A stretch of 64,000 nt of DNA, taken from positions 1-64,000 of the forward strand of contig JAESUZ010001527.1 of the NCBI GenBank assembly GCA_017311185.1, given 5' to 3'. A model generated the notes under the pieces. The model saw only the letters and a list, made by a program, of their open reading frames with translations, was not told the DNA's origin and made no database searches. This document shows, in pieces, positions 26,959 through 39,359 of this stretch (its first letter is position 1; the number at the start of each line of letters is the position of its first letter). Source of the DNA: Proteles cristata cristata. Lineage: Eukaryota > Chordata > Mammalia > Carnivora > Hyaenidae. The position numbers and the translations under genes were made by a program.

Positions 26959-27173
26959 GGGGCGCCTGGGTGGCTCAGTCAGTTAAGCGTCCGACTTCAG
27001 CTCAGGTCATGATCCCACAGTTTGTGGGTTCGAGCCCTGTGTTGGACTCTGCTCTGACAGCTAGCTCAGACTCTGAGCCCTGTTTCAGATTCTGTGTCTC
27101 CCTCTCTCTCTGACCCTCCTCTGCTCACCTTGTCTCTTTTTCTCTCTCAGAAATAAATAAAACATTAAAAAAT
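26959..27173 (+). mobile_element. Feliform SINE, moderately young
   Basis: Complete head (GGCGCCTGGGTGGCTCAGTC), intact B-box-like GGTTCGAGCCC, pyrimidine body and 'aaataaataaaacatt' tail. Near-identical flanks 'aataaactca' end at about 26955 and start at about 27174, consistent with a TSD. Confidence 0.95.
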
Positions 27174-27187
27174 AATAAACTCATAAA

Positions 27188-28529
27188 ATTTAGTTTTTAG
27201 AGTCACAATTTACTTTTTATGTTCTGGAGAAAAGTAAGAAAATTTACAACTTCCATAAATTCATATCCATGAACCAACTGAACTCTTTCTTACCTTTCTA
27301 GCCAAAGCCTAGCAACTGATGTGCATTTCATTTGTTAGGTAACCAATATAGCTGCATGTGCTATTATTATATGTCTGTTTTATATTTAAAACATATTGTT
27401 ATTTACCAGGGTACATCTTGAAGCATCGAGAGTTTTATAGCATAATTTTGTGTTATATAAAAACGTCGTTTTCTCTGATCTTTAGGTCAAATATTAGCAT
27501 TTATTATAAGTACAAAAAACATCCTTCTATATATTATCCTAAACCAAATTAACTGTGTTTAGATTTTTTTTTTCCTTTAAGAAAAACTAAAGTATATTGG
27601 TGTTAAGTCATACAGACTGATAGATGTCAGCTGCGGTCATACTAGCCTTGGTTAAAATAGATTAATCCATCTCTTTTGTTTTGAAAATGAATGTAGTAAG
27701 ATTTAACAACGTTACTAGAAATCCTAGAAAAACAGCAATAGGGAAATCTTGTTACAAGTGAATTTTTTCTACCAAAGAGGAATGAAGGGACATTTTAGGT
27801 TCTCTGGAACGATGATTTCTATCATAAAAACCTAATGAAAAATATGTTAGCAGTTTGGCAATATGACATGTAAATTGTATCATTTGGAGAATCATCTTTG
27901 CTATCTTCTTTCAACTGTGAAAAAAATAAGTACTGAGCATCTAACACAATTTCAGATCTAGCGATTAATATATATTTTCATTTGAAAAGTAGCATTCTAA
28001 GCTGCTTTTAGATTATATAAATCATCTTTTTCAGTTTATAGCAGTTTTAGAGAAAGCACCAATCAAGTCAGAACATAAGTTGGAAAGAAAATAAAAATGA
28101 ATCTATGTCTATCATAAAGACCTAATTTTAACACACAGTGATTTTCTAGAACCCTTTTAAGTCTAGAGGCTTTGTTCTAATAAATAATATTTAGTATATT
28201 GAATGAATGAATAACAAAATTCTTGTACTAAATGCCTATCGTTTCCCTGAAAAATTTTTGAAGAGAGTAAATTTCATCTTAGGTACTTATTTCTAGGTGT
28301 GTTGCACAGTTTCTTTTGGCTGTCGAAATCCTATAAAACCCTGCCAAGGCTTACCTATCACCTAAGCATTTCTTCTTTTCTCCTGCCTACTCCTTTAGAA
28401 GACCATCACTTCACTGGAACTTGTCACCATCTTTGGACCAGATACCCTCTTAGTATTTTTCCTATTTTAAAAGAAGACTACTTGTATCTTTCTGCCCCTG
28501 CCCCAGAAGTCCATTTGCTCTCCAATAAA
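27188..28529. other. Intergenic sequence, no gene seen
   Basis: AT-rich noncoding DNA. The frame at 28299-28637 runs into the adjacent SINE and has no recognisable domain. Confidence 0.5.
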
Positions 28530-28541
28530 AATAATCATAGA

Positions 28542-28765
28542 GAGGCACCTGGTGGCTCAGTCACTTGGGCATCAGACTTTGGCTTAGGTCACGATATTAC
28601 CGTTTGCGGGTTAGGGCCGCGTCGGGCTCTGTGCTGACAGCTCGGAGTCTGGAGCCTGTTTCAGATTCTTGTATCTCCCTCTCTCTCTGCCCCTCCCCAG
28701 CTTGCACTCTATCTGTCTTTCTCTCTCTCTCAAAAATAAATAAACATTAAATTTAAAAAAATAAT
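28542..28765 (+). mobile_element. Feliform SINE with 12-bp TSD
   Basis: SINE head 'ggcacctggtggctcagtca' (slightly degraded), body with 'ctgacagctcggagtctgg', tail 'aaaaataaataaacatt'. Duplication aataatcataga at 28530-28541 and 28766-28777. Confidence 0.95.
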
Positions 28766-28885
28766 AATAATCATAGAAAAATATAGTAATAGAAAATATT
28801 CCTATTTTCTCCACTTTTACATCAGATGCTTATCACAGAGATGTGGTTTTAATGTAGTCATGACTTATATTTTTAATATAACCAA

Positions 28886-29142
28886 CAATAGCAGTTAATG
28901 TTTATATAGCACTTATATACCATTATTCTAAGTACTTTACATATATTACCTTATTTAATTCTCATAATAATCCTAAAACGTAAGTATTATTTCCCTCCTC
29001 ATTTTACAGATAATAAAAATCAGTTCAAAGAGATTGTGGAAATCGCCTAAGGTCATATAACTAATAAAATGCCAGAGTAAGCTTCAAACTTGGACATGTG
29101 GCTTTAGAGACTGTGCTCTTAAACACTGGACCAGCCTGCCTC
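28886..29142 (+). mobile_element. MIR element
   Basis: Nearly full-length MIR: 'gcagttaatgtttatatagc', 'attctaagtactttacatat', 'cattttacagataat', 'ctaaggtcatataactaat' and the 3' 'gactgtgctcttaaacac'. Confidence 0.92.
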
Positions 29143-29534
29143 CCTATAGTCATAGTCAAAGTATGAAACTTTGGGGTTTACTGAAATCTATTTGTGTTAC
29201 ATCTTTAACAAATTTAATGCTTCCATTTAAATTTTTAGATTTGGAAAATACTAACCTTACAACAATTAAGTTATTTTCCATCCCTATAGTAATGATTAAG
29301 TAAATATGATGTAATTTTATTTTCTTACAGAATAACTTTTATCTTATGATCAAATCCTAAAATAGTAATTGTAGTTATCTCTCTTAAAGTAAGTAGTGTC
29401 TACTAGATAAAGATGTCAGGGGCTGTTCCTTACTTGCTCAGAACTTAGAGGCATGAATGAGTTATAGTAGATTCACATAATATATACACATAATAAATAT
29501 GTAATAATATGTTGAATAAGTGAATAACAAAAAC

Positions 29535-29745
29535 TATTAGTATTGATTACTTACCAAGTATTAAGCATTGTGCAACATGCTTTAGACATTTTATATTGAA
29601 TCCCTTAACAACTCAAATATGATAGGTATCATTATTCTCATTTTAAAATTAAAAAATTCAAGTTCAGAGAGTTTAAATAACATGTACAAATTATTAATTG
29701 ACAGAATCATCGTTCAAACCTATGTTATATCTTAAAATCAATGTG
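29535..29745 (+). mobile_element. MIR element
   Basis: A second MIR in the same orientation: 'taagcattgtgcaacatgc', 'aggtatcattattctcattt', 'aagttcagagagtttaaata'. More diverged than the copy at 28886. Confidence 0.85.
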
Positions 29746-29871
29746 TCTCTCATGACATTATTATGCAAGAATGGGTGAATGGCTAGATGGTCAACTTTCC
29801 TCCATATTGGATGAGCAGAAATTTTCACTCAGCTTTTTACCTCAATTCTGAGTTCATAGTATTTCTTAGCT

Positions 29872-30050
29872 CCAAGACACCTGGGTGGCTCAGTTGGTTA
29901 AGCATCCCACTCTTGATCTCAGCTGAGGCCATGATCTCACAGTTCGTGAGGTCAAGTCCCACAATGGGCTCTGTGCTGACAGTGCTAAACCTGCTTGGTC
30001 TTCTCTCTTTCTGGTCCCCCCCACCCCCATCAAATAAAAATTTTAAAACA
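29872..30050 (+). mobile_element. Feliform SINE, older
   Basis: Head 'acacctgggtggctcagttg', diverged B box and a short pyrimidine body ending 'atcaaataaaaattttaaaa'. Short matching flanks (cttagct) suggest a decayed TSD. Confidence 0.88.
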
Positions 30051-30130
30051 CCTTAAAAAATACTGCTTAGCTTAAAATAAATAAGAATGCTCTAAGGACA
30101 AAGAAAAGAGATAAAGAAGAAAATAAAACA

Positions 30131-30363
30131 AGCACCTGAATGGTTCAGTTGGTTAAACATCCAACTTTGGCTCAGGTCATGATCTCATGACTTGTGAGTT
30201 CAAGCCCCGTGTAGGGCTCTGTGCTGACTGTTCAGAGCCTGGAGTTGCAGCTTCTGGGTCTCCATCTCTCTCTCTCTCTCTGTGCCCCTCCCTTGCTCAT
30301 GCTCATGCTCTGTCTCTGTGTCTGTTTGTCTGTCTGTCTCTCTTTCTCAAAGATAAACATTAA
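30131..30363 (+). mobile_element. Feliform SINE with perfect 18-bp TSD
   Basis: SINE head 'gcacctgaatggttcagttg', a body extended by (CTCTGT)/(CTGT) simple repeats, and the tail. The duplication aaagaagaaaataaaaca is exact at 30113-30130 and 30364-30381. Despite the perfect TSD the head carries several changes. Confidence 0.95.
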
Positions 30364-30381
30364 AAAGAAGAAAATAAAACA

Positions 30382-31174
30382 GCTAAAGGGAATCGGTAGC
30401 TATATATTTCTATGGCATGCTATTCATAATTCTATTCATGCTACATATATTACTAACTTGTCCATCTTTCCAACTGTACTGTAAACTCTCCCTGAATAAG
30501 GAAAGTGTATTTTGTTTTGCTAATATTTTCTACCACAGGTTCTGCTATCTAGTAAGTGGTCAACAATGATGTAAAATAAATGATAGGAGGAAACTGGAAG
30601 GAATATAGGGAAAGGGGCAAGACAAATAAGAACAATTCTGAAGCAAAGATCTGAAATGAGGACAAAATGTATCTGACAGGCTCACAAGTTCAACCATCTT
30701 TAGGTCAACACAAGTAATTTAAAGAAGTGATGCAGCCTAAGTATTAGACAGCAGGGAGTACCAAAGACTGAGGTGAACCAGAGACTGCCATGCTCCTTCT
30801 CAAAGCCTTTATGTAAAATAAAAAATTAAACTAGATATTGTTTAAACAAATTGTGTTTGTGAGTTGGACTTGCCAAGTTGGGGGTGCAGTGTAAAATGCT
30901 AGTCTCCAGTCACTTAAATATAAGTAGAAATTGATACAAAAACAGCAGTTATCTATCATTTGAATGGATGTCTGCCAACTTTTCCATTCAACAAATGTTT
31001 CATAAATGTAATCGGCCCTCATAATCTTTTGGAGGAGATACACAAAAAGACAAACAGATACGCCCTTGCACAATTTATAGTCTAAGAGACACAGAAGTCT
31101 TGCTAAAATAGTATTCAAAAGTCTCCCTTTAACATCTTCCTTTCTCTTCTCCTACTAACCACTCTAGACTATTA
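30382..31174. other. Intergenic sequence, no gene seen
   Basis: Noncoding. The 95-codon minus frame at 30831-31118 shows no recognisable domain. Confidence 0.5.
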
Positions 31175-31350
31175 TTCTTTTTTTAAATGTTTATTTTTTT
31201 TTTGAGAGAGAGAGAGAGAGAATCCCAAGCAGACTCCATGCTGTCAACCCGGAGCTATACACAGGGCTCGATCTCAAAAACCTTGAGATCATGACCTGAA
31301 CTGAAATCAAGAGTGGGATGCTTAAGAGACTGAGACATCCAGGTGCTCCT
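31175..31350 (-). mobile_element. Feliform SINE, older
   Basis: Poly(T)/(GA) tail start, then the complement of the SINE body and head ending 'gagacatccaggtgctcc'. The short flanking match 'tattcttt' is compatible with a TSD remnant. Confidence 0.88.
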
Positions 31351-32189
31351 TGAACAGTATTCTTTCATCATCTTCAAGTCTCGTATACTTTCCTCTAGTT
31401 ATCCTGAAATTTTTCCAGCCCTTCCTTCCTCTGAAGTGCTACAACTTATTTTTTCACACATGTCCTCCTTAGTCAAAATTTGGGGGAAACACTAACTTGA
31501 GAATAATAATGTTTGGCCATATAAATATAGTAATTCAGGCTAAACACATTACTGACAGCACTGTGTTAAGTATACAGAAGGCCTGAAATTTGAATTCCAT
31601 CTCTTTTTTTCCACAACAGTGACTTTCAAGTAAAAGCAGCTCAACAAATCCTTGTCTAAAAGCTAAGACTTTAGAAAACATATTTTTGTCCCCTGGCCTA
31701 TTTGCATTTCAAAAGAAGAGCAAATGAGTTGGGAAAATGGATGAAAGTCTTCCATTTCCAGGAGACCCTACTGGCACTATTACCATTAAAGTATAGCCTT
31801 TTTGAACGTTAAGGGTTAAGGTCAGAATTACAGGGAAGATTCTGGATTACATGATAACCTACCCTCTAATAACCCAGAAGCTTTGAATAAATGATTGCAA
31901 TTACAGATTGGTTGTAATTGATCAAGACTAGATTCACTGAAAAAATTAAAAAAAAAACACTTTAGATTAAATCTATGAAAGGACAAGTAACAAAGCCACG
32001 TTTGTTTATGACATTTAAAGATAAATTGTAAAGAATTCTCTGGCTTTTAAGTGTCTGCTTTTCTTATTCTGTGCTATATTAAATATTTTCACACCTTCTA
32101 AATGCTGTGGCAAACACGTTTTATTCAATATAAAAAGGGTAGGGGATAAAGGAAGTAAAAAAAGTATTTATCCTAAAAAGTCTTCAGTA
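31351..32189. other. Intergenic sequence, no gene seen
   Basis: AT-rich noncoding DNA leading into the L1-dense block; no frame of interest. Confidence 0.5.
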
Positions 32190-32848
32190 TTTCAAAACCA
32201 AACTACAGAAGTCTGTTGCATTACTATAGAACATTAGTGAATCAACAGAAAGAGAATTAAAGAAAACAAGCCCATCTTTAATTGCACCAAAAATAATAAG
32301 ATAGGTAGGAATAACCTAACCAAAAGCATGAAAGAGCTATACTCTGAAAACTATAAACCAATGATGAAATAAAATGAAGAAAACACAAATAAATGTAAAG
32401 ACATTAGATTCTCATGAATTGAAAGAACAAATATTGTTAAAATGTCTATACTACCCAGACCAATCCATAATCACCATCAAAATATCAATAGCATTTTTTC
32501 ACAGAGCTAGAACACACAGTTCTAATATTTGTATGGAACCACAAGAGACCCTGAATAGCCAGAGCAGCCTTGAAAAAGAAAATCAAACCTGGAAGCATCA
32601 CAATTCCAGAATTCAAGTTATATTGCAAAACTATAGTGATCAATACAGTATGATACTGGCATAAAAAGAGACACATAGATGAATAGAACAGAATAGAAAA
32701 TCCAGAAAGGAAGTTACAACTATATGATCAATTAATATTTGACAAAGCAGGAAAGAATACCCAATGGGAAAAAAAGTCTACTCAACAAATAATATTGACA
32801 AAACTGGGAAACCACATGCAAAAGAATGAATCTTGACCACTTTTTTAC

Positions 32849-32948
32849 TCTTTTTAATATATTTTTTTATTAATTTCTAGGAGAGAGAGAGAAACAGCAT
32901 GAGCAGGGGAGGGTCAGAGAGAGAGGGAGACACAGACTCTGAAATTTC
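32849..32948 (-). mobile_element. 5'-truncated feliform SINE inside old L1
   Basis: Only the SINE 3' half is present: poly(T), 'ttaatttctaggagagagag', 'gagcaggggagggtcagaga', ending at 'cagactctgaaatt'. It is flanked by 'cttgaccactttttt' (32834-32848) and 'cttgaccaattttt' (32949-32962), a 14-15 bp TSD with one mismatch, so the truncation happened at insertion. It splits the L1 ORF2 relic. Confidence 0.85.
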
Positions 32949-33476
32949 TTGACCAATTTTTAACCATACAACAAAATAAATTCAAAATGGATTCAGGATT
33001 TAAATGTGAGACATGGACCTTAAAAACCCAAAAAGATAACAAATATAGTAATCTCTTTGACATGAGCCATAGCAAATTATTCCTAGATATTTCTCCCAAG
33101 TCAAAAGAAACAAAAGCAAAAATAAACTATTGGAACCTCAGGAAAATAAAAATCTCCTGTACAGCAAAGAAAACAATGAAAGAAAAACAACTGAAAGGCA
33201 ACCTATGGATTGGGAGAAGATATTTGCAAATGACATATATGATAAAGGATAAGTATCTAAAATATATAAAGAACTAATACAACTCAACACCCCTAAAACA
33301 AACAATCTAAATATAAAATGGGCAGAAAACATGAATAAACATTTTTTCCCCAAAGAAGACATCCAGATGGTTAACAGACACATTAAAAGATACTCTACAT
33401 CACCAATTATCAGGGAAATGATAGTCAAAACTACAAAGAAATATCACACCACCCCTGTCAGAATGGCTAAAATAAC

Positions 33477-33515
33477 ACACACACACACACACACACTAAC
33501 ACACACACACACACG
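33477..33515. repeat. (CA)n microsatellite within L1
   Basis: An interrupted CA run that expanded inside the L1 ORF2 relic. Confidence 0.9.
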
Positions 33516-33639
33516 AAACAATAGCTGTCGGCAAGGATGTGGAGAAAGGGGAATCACCTTGCACTGTTGGTGGGAATGCAAACTGGTGCAGCCACTCTGG
33601 AAAATAGTATTGAGGTTCAAAGTGTTACAAATATAATCA

Positions 33640-33735
33640 CCCTAGGGATATCTGGCTGGCTCAGTTGGTGGAGCATGCAAATTTTGATCTCGGGATTGTG
33701 AGGTTGAATCCCACATTACATGTAACGTTTCCTTA
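33640..33735 (+). mobile_element. SINE fragment (head only)
   Basis: 'atctggctggctcagttggt' and 'ttgtgaggttgaatcccaca' are the A- and B-box regions of a tRNA-derived SINE, followed by an abrupt return to L1 sequence. The 3' part is missing. Confidence 0.75.
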
Positions 33736-33943
33736 AATAGAACTACCTTATGGTCTAGCAGTTGCATTTCTAGACACTTACCCAAAGGCTATAACAATAC
33801 TTGTTCAAAGGTATATATGCACACTGATGCTTAAAACAGTATTATCTACAATATCCAAATTATGGAAACATCCCAATATCTACCCACTGATGAATAAAGA
33901 AGAATATATATACACATATGTATATATATACATATATATTTTC

Positions 33944-34110
33944 TTTTTTTTTGTTTTTTAATAGTTTATTGTCATGTTGGTTTCCATACAACACCCAGTG
34001 CTCATCCCCACAAGTGCCCTCCTCCATGCCCATCTACCCCACCCCCCCATGCCCATCAGTCCTCAGTTTGTTCTCAGCATTCAAGAATCTCTCATGGTTT
34101 GCTAGAGGGA
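33944..34110 (-). mobile_element. Short 5'-truncated L1 3' end
   Basis: Poly(T), then 'aatagtttattgtcatgttg' and 'acacccagtgctcatcccca', the complement of the young L1 3' end seen at 42420-42482 and 49080-49125. Only about 160 bp were inserted. Flanks 'acatatatattttc' and 'acatattttaac' may be a TSD altered by AT slippage. Confidence 0.85.
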
Positions 34111-34152
34111 ACATATTTTAACATAATAAAGGCCATATGTGAAAAACTCACA
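34111..34152 (+). mobile_element. Left part of old L1 (copy B), split by the full-length L1
   Basis: 'aacataataaaggccatatg' followed by 'gaaaaactcaca' is L1 ORF2 sequence. It resumes after the inserted element at 42505 (gaaatcccaca, then 'attaatatcatcctcaaa'). The repeated gaaaaactcaca/gaaatcccaca at the two junctions is the diverged TSD of the 34153-42500 insertion. Confidence 0.8.
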
Positions 34153-35659
34153 GGAGGAGGCAAGATGAAGGAGAAGTAGGGAGCACAGTACATTTCACTT
34201 GCACTCATCTCTCAAACAGAGAAGGCCTGAAGTCAAAGGACACTGAGCCACAGGAGCTTGGGAAGAGAAAGAGACAGAGTACACTGGGGAGGAAACCTCA
34301 TAAGTGCCTGAGTGCAAACTGAGGAAGATAAAAGCAGGACGGGACCCAGAGATAGGGAGGGAGGGGAGGGAACCCAGCTTGCATGGAGCTGTGGTGAGTG
34401 ATAAACCTGCGAGTGGTGGTGAGCTGCCACGAGTCCAGGGGAAAGGAAAGAAAAGCTGAGATTCCTCATAGAACCGTCCTTAGAGAAGAGAAAAAACCTC
34501 GGCTTGGAAAGACAGTGTTTTTTAGCTCAGCTGGTGTGCTGATTTTAAACTAGGTGCCCTGGTCCCAGAAGGCGCCAGGAAAAAACTGCCTGGCGCCAGG
34601 CACCATCCATGGTGGCGGCAGCCTGGTATCCCTGCAGCATTGCCAGCGGAGGTGGTCTCTGAGCCGGGTGAAGCTGCAGTGGCGCGCTCGACATCAGCCC
34701 ACTAAAGCGGCAGCAGCGAACCGGGGAAGTGGCACCAGTGCCCGGTGAAGCAGCTGCTGCGTGAGTGAAAATTGCCTGCTGTAGCTGCAGCTGCTGGTAA
34801 AGCGGTTGAGGCGGGGTGAGGCAACGGGTCTCTGCTGACCTGAAGTTGATACCTTCCCCAAACGCACTCAGGTTGTATTGCTGCTTGATCCCAGCAGATC
34901 TGAGGCCCATCCTCCACTCAACATCCTGCAACAGGGAAGTAGTGACCAGCGGAACTGTTAATGGTGGTATAACAAAGCCTCTCAGGAGTAATCAAATTAG
35001 ATAGTTCCTCTGAATAACACCACCGTCTTTCTCTCACCTCTCCAACCATATTCCACCCTTTAGCTCTTTGAAAAAAGGTTCTTATCCCTTCTGCCTGTTC
35101 ATTCTATCTCCAATTTTGCCTCATCTCTGCCCTATCATCTCTCTTTCTCTCTGCTCTTCAACAAGCACTGCATACATACGGCTATTTAACTATAGCTGGG
35201 AAATCTGGTTATATGCTGTAAACCAATCTTTGACTATAGGTTTTCTTCTTTCTTCCTTTTCGACTATTTATGCATTTTTATTTTCTATCATTCGCCTTCC
35301 CTCCTTCATCTTTTCTCATTACTTTTTCGTTTTCCCTCTTGGTTAGCATCATTGTTGGATTTGTCTGTGCGTTTGTGTCCCTCTGTTTCCTGTGTGTTTG
35401 TCTGTATGATTTCTTCTCCAGAGCTACCTCAAGTAACAAGTCAAAGTATACATGGTGGAGAGTCCCAAATACCACTACGAGTAGGAAAATAAAATAACCA
35501 AGGTCTCAACAAGAGAGACCAAGAGATACCATTCAAAGAACACTTTCTGAAAGGATAGCCCCTGGATAGTCAAAGAGTCTTCTTCAGTACAGCAGCACTC
35601 ACAGGTGCAGAGAGCATAACAAGTCTTTAAAACTAACAAGAGACAGAAAGATAACCAAA
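34153..35659 (+). promoter_or_regulatory. L1 5' UTR
   Basis: GC-rich leader from the L1 5' end to the ORF1 start, with CA/GC-rich segments at 34545-34810 and a pyrimidine-rich part at 35030-35400. In an intact element this region holds the internal pol II promoter. The frames inside it are not genes. Confidence 0.7.
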
Positions 35660-36550
35660 ATGACGAAACGAAAGAGCTCTCCTCCAAAGAAATTCCAGGA
35701 AGAATTGAAAGCTAATGAACTGCTCAAAACATATATAAGCAGCATAACTGAACAAGATTTTAGAACAATAATCGCAAAATTAATCACTGGGCTTGCAAAA
35801 AGCATAGAGGACATCAAAGAAACTATGGCTACAAACAACATGGAGAACAAAATAGGCATGATGAATTAAAAAATGTGATAAATGAAATACATAATAAACT
35901 GGAGGTGTCCAATGCATGGATTAAAGAAGCAGAAAGGATAATAAGTGATTTAGAAGACACAATTATAGAAAACAAGAAGCTGACAAAAAAAGAGACAAAC
36001 TGATCCAGGAACATGAAAGAAGAGTTCGAGAGCTCAGTGATACAGTCAAACACAACACTATCTGTATCATAGGAATCCCAGAAGAGGAAGAGAGAGGGAA
36101 AGGTGCTAAAGGAGTCCTGGAACAAATTATAGCAGAGCACTTCCCCGACATGGGGAAGGAAGTAAACGTTGAAACACAAGAGGCACAGAGGACTCCCCTC
36201 AGACGTAATTTCAATCGATCTTCTGCACGACACATCATAGTGAAACTGACAAAATATAAAAACAAAGAGAGAATTTTGAAAGCAGCTAGGGAAAAAAGGG
36301 CCCTAACATACAAAGGAAAACCTATCAGAGTGGTGACAGACCTATCTACTGAAACTTGGCAGGCCAGAAAGGAATGGCAGGAGATCTTCAATGCCATGAA
36401 CAGAAATAATATGCAGTCAAGAATCCTCTATCCAGCAAGCCTGTCATTCAAAATAGAAGGAGAGATAAAAGTCTTTCCAAATAAACCGAAATTGAAAGAA
36501 TTTGTCACTACTAAGCAAGCTCTACAAGAAATTCTAAAGGGGACTGTCTG
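35660..36550 (+). pseudogene. L1 ORF1 remnant (RNA-binding chaperone), frameshifted
   Basis: It starts MTKRKSSPPKKFQEELKANE and runs as a coiled-coil-like region. A stop at about 35867-35869 breaks it, and further disruptions follow. The C-terminal RNA-binding part is readable again in another frame from 36150, with NFNRSSARHIIVKLTKYKNK and ARKEWQEIFNAMNRNNMQSR, to the end ILKGTV at 36548. ORF1p binds L1 RNA as a trimer and is needed for retrotransposition. At least one frameshift inactivates this copy. Confidence 0.88.
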
Positions 36551-39359
36551 AGGGAAGTATTGGAAGGAACGATGACACAAGAGACACCACCACAAGCGTG
36601 AACCCCACAAAGGATACAATGACTCTAAACCCACATATTTCAATAATAACACTAAATATAAAAGGGCTGAATGCTTCAATCAAAAGACATAGGGTAGCAG
36701 AATGGATAAAAAAACAAAATCCATGTACTTGCTGTCTACAAGAAACACATTTTAGATTGGAAGAGACCTGCAGATTAAAAGGCGACAAAGAAATATCTAT
36801 TATGCTACAGGAAGTCAAAAGAAAGCTGGAGTAGCTATACTTATATCAGAAAAACTAGACTTTAAAGACAATAACAATGGATTGAGAAGGGCATTATATA
36901 ATGATTACAGGGTCGATCCATCAGGAAGAACTAACAATTATAAATGTCTATGCACCGAATATGGGAGCAACTAAATATTTAAAACAACTGTCACAAACAG
37001 AAACAACGTAATAGATAAGAATGCGCTAATAGCAGGGGACTTTAATACTCCGCATACAGCAAAGGATAGATCAACCAGACAGAAAATCACTAAAGAAACA
37101 ATGGACTTGAATGACACAATGGACCAGATGGATCTGACAGATATATTTAGAACTCTGCATCTTGAGACCAAGGAATCCACATTCTTCTCAAGTGCGGATG
37201 ACACATTCTCCAAGATAGATCACAGACTGGGACATAAAGCAGCCTCAAGAAATATAAAAGTATTGATATCATACCATGCACACACATAATGCTTTCAAGC
37301 TTGAAATCAATGATAGGAAAAAGTCTGGAAAACCTCCAAAAACATGGAGGTTAAAAAACACCCTACTAAAGAATGAATGGGCCAATCAGGCAATAAGAGA
37401 AGAAATTTAAAAATATAAAGAAACAAATGAAAATGAAAATACAATAATCCAAACTCTATGGGATGTGGCAAAGGCAGCCCTAAGAGGAAAGTACATTGCA
37501 TTCCAGGCCTATTTCAAGAAATTAGGGAAACCACAAGTGCAAAATCTAACAGCTCGCCTAGAGGAACTAGAGGCAGAGCAACAAGATTAACCCAAACCCA
37601 GTAGAAGAAGGAAATAGTAAAAATCAGAGTAGAAATAAACAACATAGAGATAAAAAAAAAAAAAACAAAAACAAAAACCAATTGAACTGATCAATGAAAC
37701 CAGTAGTTGGTTTTTTGAAAAAATAAACAAAATTGACAAACTTCTAGACAGACATTTCAAAAAGAAAAGAGAGAGCATCCAAATAGACAAAATCATGAAT
37801 GAAAATGGACTTATTACAACCAACCCCTCAGAAATACAAGCAAATATCAGGGAATACTATGAAAAATGATATGCCAACAAATTGAACAATTTAGAAAAAA
37901 TGGACGAATTCCTAAACACACACTCACTACCAAAATTCACACGGGAAGAAATAGGAAATCTGAACAGACCCATAACAAGTGAAGAAATCGAATCAGCTAT
38001 CAAAAATCTCCCAACAAATAAACCGCTAAACCTGATGGCTTCCCAAGGGAGTTTTCCCAGACATTTAAAACGGAATTAATACCCATTCTTCTCAAGCTAT
38101 TCCAAAAAATAGTAATTGAAGGACAACTTCCAGACTCATTTTATGAAGCCAGAATCACTCTGATTCCCAAGCCAGACAGAGATCCAGCAAAAAAAGAGAA
38201 CTACACGTCAATATCCTTGATGAATACGGATGCACAAATCCTCAACAAGATCCTTGCAAATCGAATCCAGCAGCACATAAAAAGAATCATCCACCGAGAT
38301 CAAGTGGGATTCATTCCTGGGTTACAGGGCTGATTCAACATTTGCAAATCAATCAATGGGATACATCACATCAGTAAAAGAAAAAACAAAAAACAAATAG
38401 TCCTGTCGAAAGATGCAGAAAAAGCTTTTCACAAAATACAACATCACTTCTTAATAAAGACCCTAAAGAAAGTCAGGCTAGAAGGAACTTACTTAAACAT
38501 CATAAAACCCATCTAGGAGAGGGCCTCAGCTAACATGATCCTCAACGGGGAAAAACTGAGAGTTTTCTCCCTGAGATCAAGAAAATAACAGGGATGTCCA
38601 CTCTCACCACTGTTGTTTAACATAGTGCTGGAAGTCCTAGCATCAACCATCAGAAAACAAAAGGAAACCAAAGGCATCATAATCGGCAAAGAGGAAGTCA
38701 AACTTTCACTTTTCGCAGACGACATAATACTCTACATAGAAAACCCGACAGACTCCACCAGAAGCCTAGTAGAAATGATCTAAGAATTCAGCAAAGTTTC
38801 AGGATACAAAACCAATGTACAGAAATCGGTTGCATTTTTATACACAAAAAAGGAAGCAACAGAAAGAGAAATCAAGAAACTGATCCCATTCACAATTGCA
38901 CAAAAAACCATAAAGTACCTAGGAATAAACGTAACTGAGGATATAAGAGATCTCTATGATGAAAACTATAGAAAACTTGTGAAGGAAATTGAAGAAGACA
39001 CAGAGAAATGGAAAAACATTCCATGCTCATGGATAGGAAGAATAAATATAGTTAGATGTCACTACTACCCAAAGCAATCTACACATTCAATGCAATCCCA
39101 ATCAAAATTGCACCAGCATACTTCTCAAAACTAGAACAAACCATCCTACAATTTGTATGGAACCACAAAAGACCCCGAATAACCAAAGTTAAACTAAAGA
39201 ATAAATCCAAAACGGGAGGTATCACAATGCCAGACTTTAGCTTCACTACAAAGCTGTCATCATCAAGACAGTATGGTATTGGCACAAAAACAGACGCATA
39301 GACCAATGGAACAGAATTGAGAACTCAGAAGTGGGCCCAAAACTATACAGCCAACTAAT

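Larger units (their letters stand above)
32190..33943 (+). mobile_element. Old 5'-truncated L1 (copy A), ORF2 3' half
   Basis: ORF2 C-terminal coding sequence can be followed with many stops and shifts, for example 'KCLYYPDQSIITIKISIAFF' near 32425 and the SKLFLDISPKSKETKAKINY segment near 33070-33130. The RHIKRYST part follows near 33375. It ends in a TA-rich stretch at 33905-33940. It is interrupted by a 5'-truncated SINE (32849-32948), a CA repeat and a SINE fragment (33640-33735). It is a dead relic older than copies 34153-42500 and 45641-49236. Confidence 0.88.
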
